From assembly GCA_007695365.1 (NCBI GenBank), contig REDV01000059.1, forward strand, positions 1 through 64,000: a stretch of 64,000 nt of DNA, read 5' to 3'. Both the position numbers and the translations under genes were made by a program. The notes beneath the pieces were generated by a model. The model was not told the DNA's origin, searched no databases, and saw only the letters and a program-made list of their open reading frames with translations. Source of the stretch: Cryomorphaceae bacterium. Its GTDB lineage: Bacteria > Bacteroidota > Bacteroidia > Flavobacteriales_D > SKUL01. This document shows positions 33,742-43,900 of the stretch, piece by piece (the stretch's first letter is position 1; the number at the start of each line of letters is the position of its first letter).

Positions 33742-36042
33742 CTAAAACTGATATTGAAGATTCAGCATCAGGTTCCTTCCCGGGTGTGTTACGTTAAACG
33801 CCCGGAGGATGGAAACGTGATCTACATAGGTTTGGTTGAAAAGGTTTAAAGCCTGCAAGCCAACGCGCACAGAGGATGTTCCTCCCAAATCAAAACGATG
33901 GCTTATGGCAATATCTGCCAGTGCATAGCCCGCTGTTCGCTCCTCGCCGAGCCCAGGCAGGTTTTGATCACTCACCATTCTGAGCGTACCTGAAAGTTGA
34001 AGTTGCTTTTCTGCGAATGGCATCGTTGAAACCCGAAGTAATGCCCGGTCGGCAGGAATGAAAGTAAGTGGGCGCTCATTTTCCAGGTCGAGGCCTCGCA
34101 CCAAACTTCCGTGGGCCAGAATTTCGAGACGATTGTTTTGCATAGGGCGATAGCTCAACTGGAATTCACCGCCGTACAGAAAGGCATCCGTTTGCAGAAA
34201 AGCCCATATTTCCAAGTTATTGTCATTGGGGGCCGGTTCGCCGGTTCCGGCAAAATACAGGAATTGGTCAACGTAGTTTCCGAAAACCGTGAGTTGTGCA
34301 TTTACAGGGCCTTTGGAAACATTCCATGCTAAATCGGCCTGTAAACTTTGTTCGCGGTTAAAGGTGGCATCCCCCACTTCAAAGCGGTTGGTTCCGGGGT
34401 GCGGACCGTTGGAAAAAAGCTCGGCGAGGTCGGGGGAGCGGAAACCGGTGCTGAGGTTAAGCTTGAACGCCTGGAAAGCCCCAACCGACTGATGAAGTCC
34501 CAAAGAACCCGTCCAGCCGCTGAAATACCGACTTAGTTTAGCATCTGCCGGACTTCCTGGAAGCTCATAGCCGTAATCCAGAATATGGGGTGCCGTTGCA
34601 TCAGCCCTCACTTGCCTGTAATCATAACGCAAACCTCCCTGCAGCAATGTTTTGCCTAATTGGAGGTGCCCCAGGTAGTAAACGCCGATTTCATCATGAC
34701 GTGCATCTGGTATGAGTATTTCCTCGGCTTCCTCTTTGTTTCTATTGTACAAATGTGAGCCCTGAGCGCCCAGTGTGTTTTCCAGACTTGAGGTTGTGCG
34801 ATGTGATACGCGTGCGTTGTAGAACATGTGGGTTTGAAACAGACCAAGATCCACCTCGTCGAATTCATCCTCAATTTCCTCTCTGTCGTTGATGTGATAG
34901 CTGAAGTGTAGGGTAGTGGTCCAGCGATTGTGCACGGTGCTTTGGCTGTATGACAGGATGTGATCCTGCACTTTTTGAAAAGGTAGTTGCATGGCGCGGT
35001 CAAAGCGGGTGGTCGCCAGACTTTCATCGTCGTCCATTTCGTCGTCCTCTATTATGCCCAGTTGCTGGTTGTGGAAGGTGTAGCTCAACTTATTTCGGAA
35101 GTTCTTCTTTTTGATTCCGAGGTGAATGCGCCCCGTTTCTGAGCGAAACCTCGAGTTGCCAATCACGCGGTTGTTTCCATCCACATAGTCGGCGTGGTTT
35201 TCAATGGCACCATCTGCAGCGATAAAAAATCCATTGTCAAATGACTTGCCCAAGGATACGTATGGCCGATATCCTCCTGATACACTGTTAAAAGTAGCTC
35301 CCGCCTGACCGGTAAGTCGGGTGCTTTCCAGATAGCGCTCGTCGTCACGTACCATAATGACCCCGCCAATGGCTCCGGAGCCGTATAAAATGGAAGCGGG
35401 ACCTTTGATGACCTCTGTGCTTCGCACACCCAAATCATTCACGCCCAAACCGTGGTCAGCACCCCATGCATGATTTTCGAGTTTGTTGCCTTGGTAAATC
35501 GTTACTACCCTGGAAAAGCCCAGGCCTCGTATGATGGGCTTTACGATACCGTGCCCCATTTCTGCCCCTGTAATGCCTGGCGCTTCAGTGAGTTGTCCCA
35601 TTAATCCCGATGGACTCCCTTTGCGCTCAATGACGTCGGCTCTAATGGTTTCCATACTGTATGGCGACCAGTTTTGCAATCCGGTTTGCTCATCCACAAT
35701 TTCTACCTCGCGCAAGTATTGGTGAGCAGGTTGCAAATGAAAATTGCGCTCAATGGTGCTGCCAGCCGGCACTATGAGCGAATCTGAAAAAGGTGCAAAC
35801 CCAAGACAGCGAAGTTCAATTTTGTATCGTCCTTCTTCAAGATTATCTAATCGCCATTGACCGTCCTGACCAGAAGTAGCAGAATGATTGCCTGGTTGAA
35901 GGGTTACAAAGACGAAAGGCACAGGCTTCCCCTCGCTGAACACAAAACTCCTTATAGTGGATTGCGCTACAGAGTAATTGCCAATAAGCATCAATGCCGC
36001 AGTGAGGAATGAAATGGCTGCAGCTGTACATGTTTTCTTCAT
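33742..36042 (-). CDS. TonB-dependent outer-membrane receptor
   Basis: 766 residues. Signal peptide (to about 26), a carboxypeptidase regulatory-like domain (STIRSFVFSEGKPVPFVFVTLQPG, LEEGRYKIELRCLGF), then the plug (ITGAEMGHGIVKPIIRGLGFSRVVTIYQGNKL, GPASILYGSGAIGGVIMVRDD) and a 22-strand-like barrel ending NLQYQF with a terminal Phe. It imports a ligand across the outer membrane using TonB energy. A minus-strand TACCTTTG box and a 14-bp near-palindrome sit upstream, consistent with metal-dependent repression. Acid-rich loops (EDDEMDDDES) fit a metal or siderophore substrate, but the ligand is not proven. Confidence 0.93.
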   Translation of the reverse strand: MKKTCTAAAISFLTAALMLIGNYSVAQSTIRSFVFSEGKPVPFVFVTLQPGNHSATSGQDGQWRLDNLEEGRYKIELRCLGFAPFSDSLIVPAGSTIERNFHLQPAHQYLREVEIVDEQTGLQNWSPYSMETIRADVIERKGSPSGLMGQLTEAPGITGAEMGHGIVKPIIRGLGFSRVVTIYQGNKLENHAWGADHGLGVNDLGVRSTEVIKGPASILYGSGAIGGVIMVRDDERYLESTRLTGQAGATFNSVSGGYRPYVSLGKSFDNGFFIAADGAIENHADYVDGNNRVIGNSRFRSETGRIHLGIKKKNFRNKLSYTFHNQQLGIIEDDEMDDDESLATTRFDRAMQLPFQKVQDHILSYSQSTVHNRWTTTLHFSYHINDREEIEDEFDEVDLGLFQTHMFYNARVSHRTTSSLENTLGAQGSHLYNRNKEEAEEILIPDARHDEIGVYYLGHLQLGKTLLQGGLRYDYRQVRADATAPHILDYGYELPGSPADAKLSRYFSGWTGSLGLHQSVGAFQAFKLNLSTGFRSPDLAELFSNGPHPGTNRFEVGDATFNREQSLQADLAWNVSKGPVNAQLTVFGNYVDQFLYFAGTGEPAPNDNNLEIWAFLQTDAFLYGGEFQLSYRPMQNNRLEILAHGSLVRGLDLENERPLTFIPADRALLRVSTMPFAEKQLQLSGTLRMVSDQNLPGLGEERTAGYALADIAISHRFDLGGTSSVRVGLQALNLFNQTYVDHVSILRAFNVTHPGRNLMLNLQYQF

Positions 36043-36065
36043 GATTCTTGCGGTTGGAATTTGTG

Positions 36066-36096
36066 CAAAGGTAAAAGAAAAATTAGATTAGACTAA
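36066..36096 (-). promoter_or_regulatory. Promoter and possible metal-regulator box of the TonB receptor
   Basis: On the minus strand the -7 box TACCTTTG is at 36073-36066. Ten bases upstream is TTAGTCTAATCTAA (36096-36083), whose ends TTAG and CTAA are the half sites seen in DtxR/MntR-type boxes. A repressor there would cover the promoter. Assignment to a given regulator is not possible by eye. Confidence 0.4.
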
Positions 36097-36132
36097 AAAT
36101 ATTATTTCCCGCCGCAAATAGGAATCCCGATC

Positions 36133-36162
36133 AAAAAAAAGCTGGCGAGTGTTGCCAGCTTT
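36133..36162 (-). terminator. Intrinsic terminator of the TPR gene at 36181
   Basis: On the minus strand an AAAGCTGGC/GCCAGCTTT stem (36154-36162 and 36138-36146) is followed by an eight-T run (36140-36133). It lies directly after the stop of the TPR gene. Confidence 0.85.
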
Positions 36163-36180
36163 CAAGAGAATTAAATGGGA

Positions 36181-37149
36181 TTATTTACAGTGTGTTTCAA
36201 TCAGAGCATCTACTTCACCGTCGTCGTAGAGTTCGTTGTACCCGTATTTCAGGGATTTCTTCAGGTCGCTGCACGCACGATTTATTCTACCTTCTGTGGC
36301 AATGGTTATCAGAGCCCGCACCTTGAGTGCAAAAGGATTGGCCGGCATATTTTTAATGGATCGGTTAACTGTTTTGAGGGCCTCGTCGTAGTCTTCAAGT
36401 TTGAAGAGTGCGTAGGCCTTATTGGCGAGGGCGATGGGTTGTTGCGGGTCATATTTCAGGGCCTCATCGGAGTAGGATAGCGATTCGAGGAACATTCCGA
36501 TGCGCGCGTAAATGTAACCCACATTGATGTAGGTATCCATGATGTATGGGTTGAGCGCTAAAAGTATTTGGAGGTAGTGCGCAGCTTGTTTCTTGTCGCC
36601 CAATTCATACAGAACCAGGGCCATGTTTTCCAGGGCTTCTGCATTGGCAGTGTCCACAGCCAGTGCTTTTTCATAGTTTTCGGAGCTGCGTTGAAAGTCA
36701 CGAAGCAAGCGAAAAGCATCACCCCTGGCAATTTGGGCCTCGGCAACTTGTTTGGCTGTCATCTCAAGTGCCTCGGCATTTTGAATGTAAACCAGTGCAG
36801 AATCCGGAAGTTTGTTATAGTTGAAATACTGCGCTTTCAAAAGGTGCATTTTAGGATTGCCGGGTTCAAGCTTTACTGCTTCATTGATGTCCGTAATGGC
36901 TCTTCGGTCGCGCCCCAAAAGTAAATTCAATGTGCCCCTGCTGTAGTAATAGAGTGCGTTACCGGGGTCGGCTGCGATGGCCTTTCCGTAAAGGTTTTCT
37001 GCTTTATTCCAGTTCTGCTCTTTTTCTGCCTTGCGAGCTTCACCGAAAAAGCGCATGGCTTCATTATTATCCTGTGCACTACTGTTTGAGGTAAAAATCA
37101 AAGAGGCAACAACGGCAACAAATACCAACAGAGAGAAGTGTTTTGTCAT
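36181..37149 (-). CDS. Exported TPR-repeat protein
   Basis: About 322 residues from the ATG at 37149, which starts a signal peptide (MTKHFSLLVFVAVVASLIFTSNSSAQ). The mature protein is almost entirely TPR helices: AEKEQNWNKAENLYGKAIAADPGNALYYYSRGTL, YEKALAVDTANAEALENMALVLYELGD, YSDEALKYDPQQPIALANKAYALFKLEDYDEAL. Such proteins act as periplasmic or outer-membrane scaffolds. It lies 62 bp downstream of the large T9SS type B surface protein on the same strand and may be co-transcribed. Its own terminator follows. Partner not known. Confidence 0.8.
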   Translation of the reverse strand: MTKHFSLLVFVAVVASLIFTSNSSAQDNNEAMRFFGEARKAEKEQNWNKAENLYGKAIAADPGNALYYYSRGTLNLLLGRDRRAITDINEAVKLEPGNPKMHLLKAQYFNYNKLPDSALVYIQNAEALEMTAKQVAEAQIARGDAFRLLRDFQRSSENYEKALAVDTANAEALENMALVLYELGDKKQAAHYLQILLALNPYIMDTYINVGYIYARIGMFLESLSYSDEALKYDPQQPIALANKAYALFKLEDYDEALKTVNRSIKNMPANPFALKVRALITIATEGRINRACSDLKKSLKYGYNELYDDGEVDALIETHCK

Positions 37150-37211
37150 GGCAATCAGATTCTGCAATGTGTTAAGCGGTTCAATGATACGACATACTGA
37201 GCGAATTGTTA

Positions 37212-39620
37212 TCACCGAATTACAGAAATGGTGCCATTCTGCTCTACAACCTTGCCTTGAATGGTTCGGCCTTTGAACTTGTACACAAAGGTTTCGCTGC
37301 TGCTGTAGTAGTTGGATCCGCCGATGCTTCCATTCCATTTATTACCCTTCATATCTGCAGAGTAAAACACCATTTGGCCATTGCGGGAAAAAATCCACAA
37401 TTCCGTTTCCGCGAAGTTTCCGGCGTGTACTTCAAAGAGGTCGTTAATACCATCCTCGTTGGGTGTAAAGGCATTGGGGATAAACAGCGTATGGCTGCAG
37501 TCTTCGGTTTCGAGCCATATATCCAGCTCTGCCGTGCCGCACATGTTCTCGGCAGTGATGGTGTAGAGCCCCGGTTCGCGAAGGGTAGTACTCGCTGTTT
37601 CCGGTCCGTGCGACCAGCTAATCTCATCTGCCTCTTGCACCCAGGGCGAAATCTGAAGGCGCTCACCGTCGCAAATTTCGTAGAAGGTTTCACTCAATGC
37701 AATGGTGGGCTCGGGCTGAAGCCATACATAGGTGCTCGCTGAGGATGGGCATCCATTGTGCATCACTTCCACACTAAGGACGCCTTCATCCTCCGCATTG
37801 GCCACGGCTCCCTGTTGCCCGTTCGACCAATTGAAACTCTGTGCCTGACTCACGCCCGAAGGAATTTCCAGCGGAAACGTACATGCCATCACCGAGTCGG
37901 GCAATTGGGCTGATTGATACGAAATCTGATTGATCACAACTGTGCGGGTGCCCTCACAGCCCTCGGTAGATGCAGTAAGTTGGTACGCACCCGGGGATGG
38001 AATTTCGGTAAACGACTGCGTACTTCCTGTGCTCCATAAATAAGTTTCCGCTTCTACATTACTTTCAAAAGTGATTGGAAAGGAGCACACCGCTGTATCC
38101 GGAATCATGTTGAAGGTAAAGGTGTTTTCAATAAGAACATAGGTTGAGTCCATCGCCACACATCCATTTTGTTCGTAGGTCAGAAACACCCATCCTGTTT
38201 CTTCCACATCAATAGTAGGGGTTTGGTGACCGGTTGACCACGAGTAAGTTGCATTGGTAACGTTAGCGCTTATGTTCACCGGAGGAAGACAAGCTTCCAG
38301 CGAATCCGGAAGGTTGGCGGGCTCGGGCGCGATGAGATTCACCACAAGCTGATCCGAGCTTTCGCAACCGTTTTGAACCACTGTAACGCTGTATGAACCG
38401 GGTGCATTGACCTCGATAGAAGCCGTGTTTTCGCCGGTACTCCATTGGTAGGTGGCATTGGCGATACCGGTTTCAAGTAGCACAGGCCACTCGCAAACAT
38501 TGAGGTCCGGTCCCAAATCAACAGGTTCAAAGTCAACAAGAGATACCTGTGTGGTCGCCGTGGCTTCACACAATCCTGCGGCTACCGTAACGGTATATGC
38601 TCCGGGCTGGTTAATCATCGGAGAGGCATCTTCCGAGCCATTGCTCCATAAATAGCTTTCGGCATTGGGGTGCTCAAATTCAATCTGGAAGGGAAATGCG
38701 CAGGTTTCAAAATTTGCAGGCAAATCCAGTTCAAAGGGAGGGACTACTATTACGACCACACTGTCGGTAGATATACAACCTGTTCCGCCTGAGTCGGCAG
38801 CTAGATAAAAGGTGTGGGTGATGGGGTTATTTCCTTCATTGATGAGGGTAACCGTGGGGTTTGCAATTTGCGTGCTGCTTAAAGCCGGGTGGGCTTCCCA
38901 GGTGTAGCTTACGTTGGAAACCGGCTCCTCACCCAAAGTATAGGTGTCGCCCGAACAGATGGTGGCGCTTTCTCCGGCATTGGCTTCAAACGTGTTTTCA
39001 AGCGGAATGCAGCCTTGAAAACTCAGGCCGTCGAGCCCAAAATCATTTCCGTGATTCACGCCGTTCATGCCCACAATACAAATCAAAGCCTGAGCTACCC
39101 CGGGAGGAGCCGTCCACGTTACGCTGTGCTGATCCCAAAAGTTAAGTGTTGTAGGGGCTGTGTACTGCGGTCCGACATCGGTTCCGTTGATGCGAACCTG
39201 TAGAATGCCGGGGTTGTCGGTAACAACAGACTGCACGTGCATCGTAAAGGTATAGACCCCGCCGGGTGTTACCGGTACCATTTGACACCAGATGTTTTGA
39301 TTGGTAATGTTGTGCCCGTTTATCACCATGAAATTGCTTCCCGGAGTGGGAAACAAGCCCTGACCTGTAAAATCCCAGTGGAACGAGCTCGCGCTTGGGC
39401 CAATCTGATAAGTGCCAGGGTTCCATAGCGGAGGAAGTCCACCTCCCGGGTTGGGGTTGCCGTTGTAATCAGAGGTGAAGCCTACATCTCCTTCGGTAAA
39501 ATCACCATTGAAGATGAGCTCGCCGGTTGCTGTTTCGCAGGCCGGACATTGCCCAAAACTGCCAAAGGCAATAAGTGAGGTGGTTAGCAGTAATGTTAAG
39601 CGAATCAATGAGGAAGTCAT
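37212..39620 (-). CDS. Large surface protein with Ig/SprB-like repeats and T9SS type B sorting domain
   Basis: About 802 residues from the ATG at 39620 (signal peptide MTSSLIRLTLLLTTSLIAFGSFGQ). An N-terminal carbohydrate-binding-like sandwich is followed by at least six repeats built around LWSNGS, YQWSTGEN, YSWSTGHQ, YLWSTGST and FNWSNGQQ, each with a preceding Cys (ETCAFP, NVCEWP, EACLPP, AVCSFP, MACTFP), similar to SprB-type repeats. The C-terminal ~85 residues (FIPNAFTPNEDGINDLFEV, WNGS, TISVIR) are the gliding-motility-type (type B) T9SS sorting domain. Likely a cell-surface adhesin; the ligand is unknown. Confidence 0.88.
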   Translation of the reverse strand: MTSSLIRLTLLLTTSLIAFGSFGQCPACETATGELIFNGDFTEGDVGFTSDYNGNPNPGGGLPPLWNPGTYQIGPSASSFHWDFTGQGLFPTPGSNFMVINGHNITNQNIWCQMVPVTPGGVYTFTMHVQSVVTDNPGILQVRINGTDVGPQYTAPTTLNFWDQHSVTWTAPPGVAQALICIVGMNGVNHGNDFGLDGLSFQGCIPLENTFEANAGESATICSGDTYTLGEEPVSNVSYTWEAHPALSSTQIANPTVTLINEGNNPITHTFYLAADSGGTGCISTDSVVVIVVPPFELDLPANFETCAFPFQIEFEHPNAESYLWSNGSEDASPMINQPGAYTVTVAAGLCEATATTQVSLVDFEPVDLGPDLNVCEWPVLLETGIANATYQWSTGENTASIEVNAPGSYSVTVVQNGCESSDQLVVNLIAPEPANLPDSLEACLPPVNISANVTNATYSWSTGHQTPTIDVEETGWVFLTYEQNGCVAMDSTYVLIENTFTFNMIPDTAVCSFPITFESNVEAETYLWSTGSTQSFTEIPSPGAYQLTASTEGCEGTRTVVINQISYQSAQLPDSVMACTFPLEIPSGVSQAQSFNWSNGQQGAVANAEDEGVLSVEVMHNGCPSSASTYVWLQPEPTIALSETFYEICDGERLQISPWVQEADEISWSHGPETASTTLREPGLYTITAENMCGTAELDIWLETEDCSHTLFIPNAFTPNEDGINDLFEVHAGNFAETELWIFSRNGQMVFYSADMKGNKWNGSIGGSNYYSSSETFVYKFKGRTIQGKVVEQNGTISVIR

Positions 39621-39795
39621 TCTACACAAGTCTTTCTTGCAGGTTAAAATAAAAAGATGAGGCACCGCGCGAAAATCAACAACAATGCCGGTATTAAATG
39701 GTTTCGCGTGGTTGACGTTAGGAATTCATTCAGGTTGAACAGAGAATGAAATTTTTCTCGTTTTTTTTAACCTTCAGTGAGTTTGGCGTGAAAAC

Positions 39796-40830
39796 TCACC
39801 TACCCAAATCGAAGCCAAACCCGGGTTTAGGGCTTACCGAGAAATCAGTAAATTGCTCTTTCTGAAAAGCAAAGTATCCGGCCGCGCCAATCATGGCAGC
39901 ATTGTCTGTGCAGTATTCAAATTTCGGGATGTACACTTTCCAACCATGCCTTTCCTGCATGGAGAGCATGGTATTGCGCAATTCACTGTTGGCCGAAACA
40001 CCGCCCGCGATGGCTATGTGCCGAATGTTTTCGCGTTCAGCAGCCTTTTTCAGTTTGCTCATCAAAAAACTCACGATGGCCCGTTGATAGCCCGCGCAGA
40101 TGTCGTTGAGGTTATTTTGAATAAAGTCGGGTTCTTCAGCTTGCCGGTCGCGAAGAAAGTAGAGTAAGGAGGTTTTAAGCCCGCTGAAACTGTAATCCAG
40201 TCCTTTTACAGCTGGGTGCGGAAATGAAAACCTCTCAGGGTTTCCTTCGCGAGCCAGCTTATCTACCAGCGGACCGCCCGGGTAGGGGAGCCCCAGCACC
40301 TTGGCTGCTTTGTCAAAGGCCTCGCCCGCCGCATCGTCAATGGTTTGCCCCAGTATGGTCATATCGTGCGCACTGTCTATCCGCACAATTTGGGTATGAC
40401 CTCCTGAAACAGTGAGGCATAAAAAGGGAAACTCCGGTTTTTCAGGACCGGCATCGTCAATGAAATGCGCCAGAATGTGGGCCCGCATGTGATGCACTTC
40501 GAGCATGGGTATCTTCCAGGCCAATGCCAGCGATTTGGCAAAGGCTACCCCTACGTGCAAACTTCCCATCAGTCCGGGCCCCACGGTAAAGGCAATGGCG
40601 CTCAGGTGGCTGTGTTCAATTCCGGCGCGACGAATGGCCGCATCTACCACCGGAACAATGTGTTGTTGGTGCGCTCTGGACGCCAGCTCGGGCACCACCC
40701 CGCCAAATTCTCGGTGTACCTCCTGGTTGGCCACTACATTGGCCAATACCTTTGTGTTTTGCAGCACAGCCGCCGAGGTATCATCGCACGATGATTCAAT
40801 GGCCAGTATAAATGTATCGTTGCTTTTCAT
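39796..40830 (-). CDS. tsaD: tRNA N6-threonylcarbamoyladenosine transferase TsaD
   Basis: About 344 residues from the ATG at 40830 (the longer frame to 40893 lacks homology). TsaD transfers the threonylcarbamoyl group onto A37 of tRNAs that read ANN codons. The family motifs are ILAIESSCDDTSAAVL, the metal-binding HHMRAHILAHF, TVGPGLMGSLHVGVAFAKSLA, LTVSGGHTQIV, and IAGGVSANSELR with YCTDNAAMIGAAG near the C-terminus. It is divergent from tamB. A TATTTTTG box on the minus strand at 40878-40871 is its likely promoter. Confidence 0.97.
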   Translation of the reverse strand: MKSNDTFILAIESSCDDTSAAVLQNTKVLANVVANQEVHREFGGVVPELASRAHQQHIVPVVDAAIRRAGIEHSHLSAIAFTVGPGLMGSLHVGVAFAKSLALAWKIPMLEVHHMRAHILAHFIDDAGPEKPEFPFLCLTVSGGHTQIVRIDSAHDMTILGQTIDDAAGEAFDKAAKVLGLPYPGGPLVDKLAREGNPERFSFPHPAVKGLDYSFSGLKTSLLYFLRDRQAEEPDFIQNNLNDICAGYQRAIVSFLMSKLKKAAERENIRHIAIAGGVSANSELRNTMLSMQERHGWKVYIPKFEYCTDNAAMIGAAGYFAFQKEQFTDFSVSPKPGFGFDLGR

Positions 40831-40851
40831 GAAGGAGCTTGAGTGTAGCAC

Positions 40852-40878
40852 TATATTTGCTGAAATACGGCAAAAATA
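40852..40878. promoter_or_regulatory. Divergent -7 boxes between tsaD and tamB
   Basis: TATATTTG on the plus strand (40852-40859) faces tamB, and TATTTTTG on the minus strand (40878-40871) faces tsaD. Both fit TAnnTTTG and are 11 bp apart, so the two promoters overlap and may compete. Confidence 0.4.
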
Positions 40879-40909
40879 AGCAAGTTGTACCATCGTTTAA
40901 CTTCCGATT

Positions 40910-43900
40910 ATTAGAACATTCTTTCGCATACTGCTATGGTCTGCCATTGGGTTGTTGCTGTTGGGATATTCTCTCAACGTTGCGCTTCGATTGCCTGTGG
41001 TGCAAACATTTGTGACCGCCAAAGTGGCTACGTGGTTGGGCAATCAGCTCGGTACACGCATTGAAGTACAAGCCGTGCATTTCGAATTCTTCGACACTTT
41101 TACCCTCAAGGGGTTGTACATTGAAGATCAGCAAGGCGATACCTTGCTCTACACCGAGCGGCTGAGGCTCAATCTCGAAATTTTGCGGTTCAGAACCGAG
41201 GTGGCAGAGTTTGACTTGATTCAGTTCGACCGGCCGGTTTTTTACCTTGAAATCAACGAAGATTCAGTGGGAGGCACGAACCTCGATTTTATCGTGAATT
41301 ATTTTCGGCCGGCGCAGCCCGATACTATGGATAAACCCCACTGGTCGCTCTATACGGACGATCTAAGAATCAATGACGCTCACTTCAGGCTGCGCAAACG
41401 GGGAGCAGACCATAAAGAATTCGGAATGGATTTCGAAAACCTCGATGTGCACGATATCCAATTGCGCTTCGAAAAAGTTGAATGGCTGGCCGATACACTC
41501 TACGCGGATGTGCAGCACATTACACTGAAAGAGCAAAGTGGTTTTGTAATTAATGAGTTGCAGGGTTTGCTCAAGCTTTCCTCCGGCGGACTCGAGTTTC
41601 AAAACCTCATGTTGGAAACGCCCAACTCGGAGCTAAAAGGAGAGCTGAGTTTTCACCACAACAACTTCAGAGCCTACCGGCAGTTTGTAGATTCGGTTAG
41701 AATTCGTTCGCGTTTTGAAGGAAGTGTTTTGGGGTTCAGGGATGTGAGCTACTTCGCCCCCGGGCTGGAAGGCTTTCGGCAGCAAATTGGGGTGGACGGA
41801 CGCATCCGCGGCTCCATTTCCAATCTCAAAGGCACCGGAATGAAAATTCACCTGGGAGACGACTCCTATTTTCTTGGGAACTGTGATTTAATAGGTCTGC
41901 CCAATGTGCAGTCAACCTACATGAACCTGGATGTGCGCAAGGTATTGCTGACCTACACCGATTTGCAGCAAATTCAAATTCCGCCTTTTAAGGACCTGCG
42001 ATACCTTACCGTACCTGATGAATTTAAAACATTGGGAACGATGCGTTTTAACGGACAATTCACGGGCTTTTTCAACAGCTTTGTGGCTTTTGGGAACCTC
42101 AGAACCGACATCGGAAACCTGGGGCTTGACCTTGGCATTGAACAACCGGAAACTGCCGGCGAAGCGGCCTATTCCGGCTTGTTGGTGAGTGACCAGTTTG
42201 ATTTTGGGCGCTTTTTCGGGATGGAAGATCTGGGCAGGGTAGCAGCCAATGTTGAAGTGAAAGGAAGCGGATTTTCGCTCGATAATGTCAATGCTGAAGT
42301 TCGGGGAAAAATCGACCAGCTTGTTTTCAGGGATTACTCCTACGAGGATATCTCGGTCGGCGCGCAACTTGAGCGCAACCTCTTTAACGGAAAAATGAGC
42401 ATCAACGACCGCAACATCAGCCTCGATTTTGATGGTTTGATTGATCTTCGGGCCGATACAGCGCAACTGGATTTTGTGAGCAACATCTTCCACATGGATT
42501 TTGGCGCGCTGAACTTGCTTCCGCTCAAGCAGTATTCCAGCCTTACCACGCGTCTGGAAGTGGGGATTCAAGCCGTGAACGTGAACCAGTTCAAGGGCGA
42601 AGCCACGGCGATTTCAACCCTGCTTTGCATCGGTCAGGAAGACGACGACGAACACGAATTTGACCTAGGTGATGTATGGCTTTCATCGGCACGTGAGGCT
42701 GATCGCGGACGGGTCTTGCTGCAGTCAGCCGTGGCAGATGCCGAAATTGTGGGCAAATTTCAGGTGCAAACCCTTGCCAACAGCTTTCTCTCAGTAGTTC
42801 ACTCAGCATTGCCTGCGCTGTTTGAAAATCGCGATACCCCGTGGGAAGTCGCCGAGCAGCGTTTCGATTACTCTGTAGTAGTGAAAGATTTCTCCATGGT
42901 GAGCGACTGGCTCTTGCCCGCCCTCGGAATGAATGAAGGCGCCACCTTTGAGGGAGTCTATGATTCCAAGCGAATGTTCTTTCAAATCAGCTCACAAATT
43001 CCCGAGCTTCGAACAGGCGGGGTGCGCTTCAAAAATTTCACCTTCGACGCCGAAAACAACAACGGTATTCTTGTGGCCGAAGCCGCAGCAGAAGCATTGC
43101 CCTTTAGCGATAGCCTGCACTTTGAACACCTCGACCTGCGCCTCAAAGCACAGCAAGACCAGTTTGACGCCGACTTTTTCTTTACTGATCGCGCAAGCCG
43201 CGGAAAACAAAGCCACATTCCCTTTTCAGGAGAGTTTCTGGGTCCGCGTACTTTCCACTTCGATTTGGATACTGTAAGTGTGCATTTGCTCGACGAGCAC
43301 TGGATAAGCCTTGAAAGCAGCTCGCTGGATGTAGATTCAACTGCGTTTACCTTTTCGCAATTCCGGATGCACAGTGATACGCGCATGGTGGGTATTCACG
43401 GGACCGTTTCCGAAGACATGGAACAAGCCCTCGCCTTTGAAATCGTGAACCTCAATATTGATATCATCAACCGCCTTACGCCTGAAAATGTTCCTAACTT
43501 TTTTGGAATCCTCAACGCCGACGGGCAAATGAAAGGAGCCGACGAGGGGCGCGATATCAACAGCACCATTGACCTCAGCCGCTTTAAAATTGAAGACCAG
43601 GAAGTGGGAACCCTGCACGTGGATGCCCGTTGGAATCTTCAACAAGCCCTGCTCGATATCAGCGGACAAATGCGCTTTCGCGATACGGAAACCATTGCCA
43701 TTGAAGGAACCTACAATCCGCAATTAGAAGAAGATCCGCTGGATGTACAGTTTGAGCTCGACGGTCTCAGTCTGGCCATTCTCAACAGCATCATTCCCGG
43801 AGGGGTGAGCGATTTTACCGGTGGAGCCCACGGCAAGCTCAAAGCCTCCGGAACTTTTCGAGAGCCCAAATTTCACGGCGACCTGACCCTGCGCGATGCC

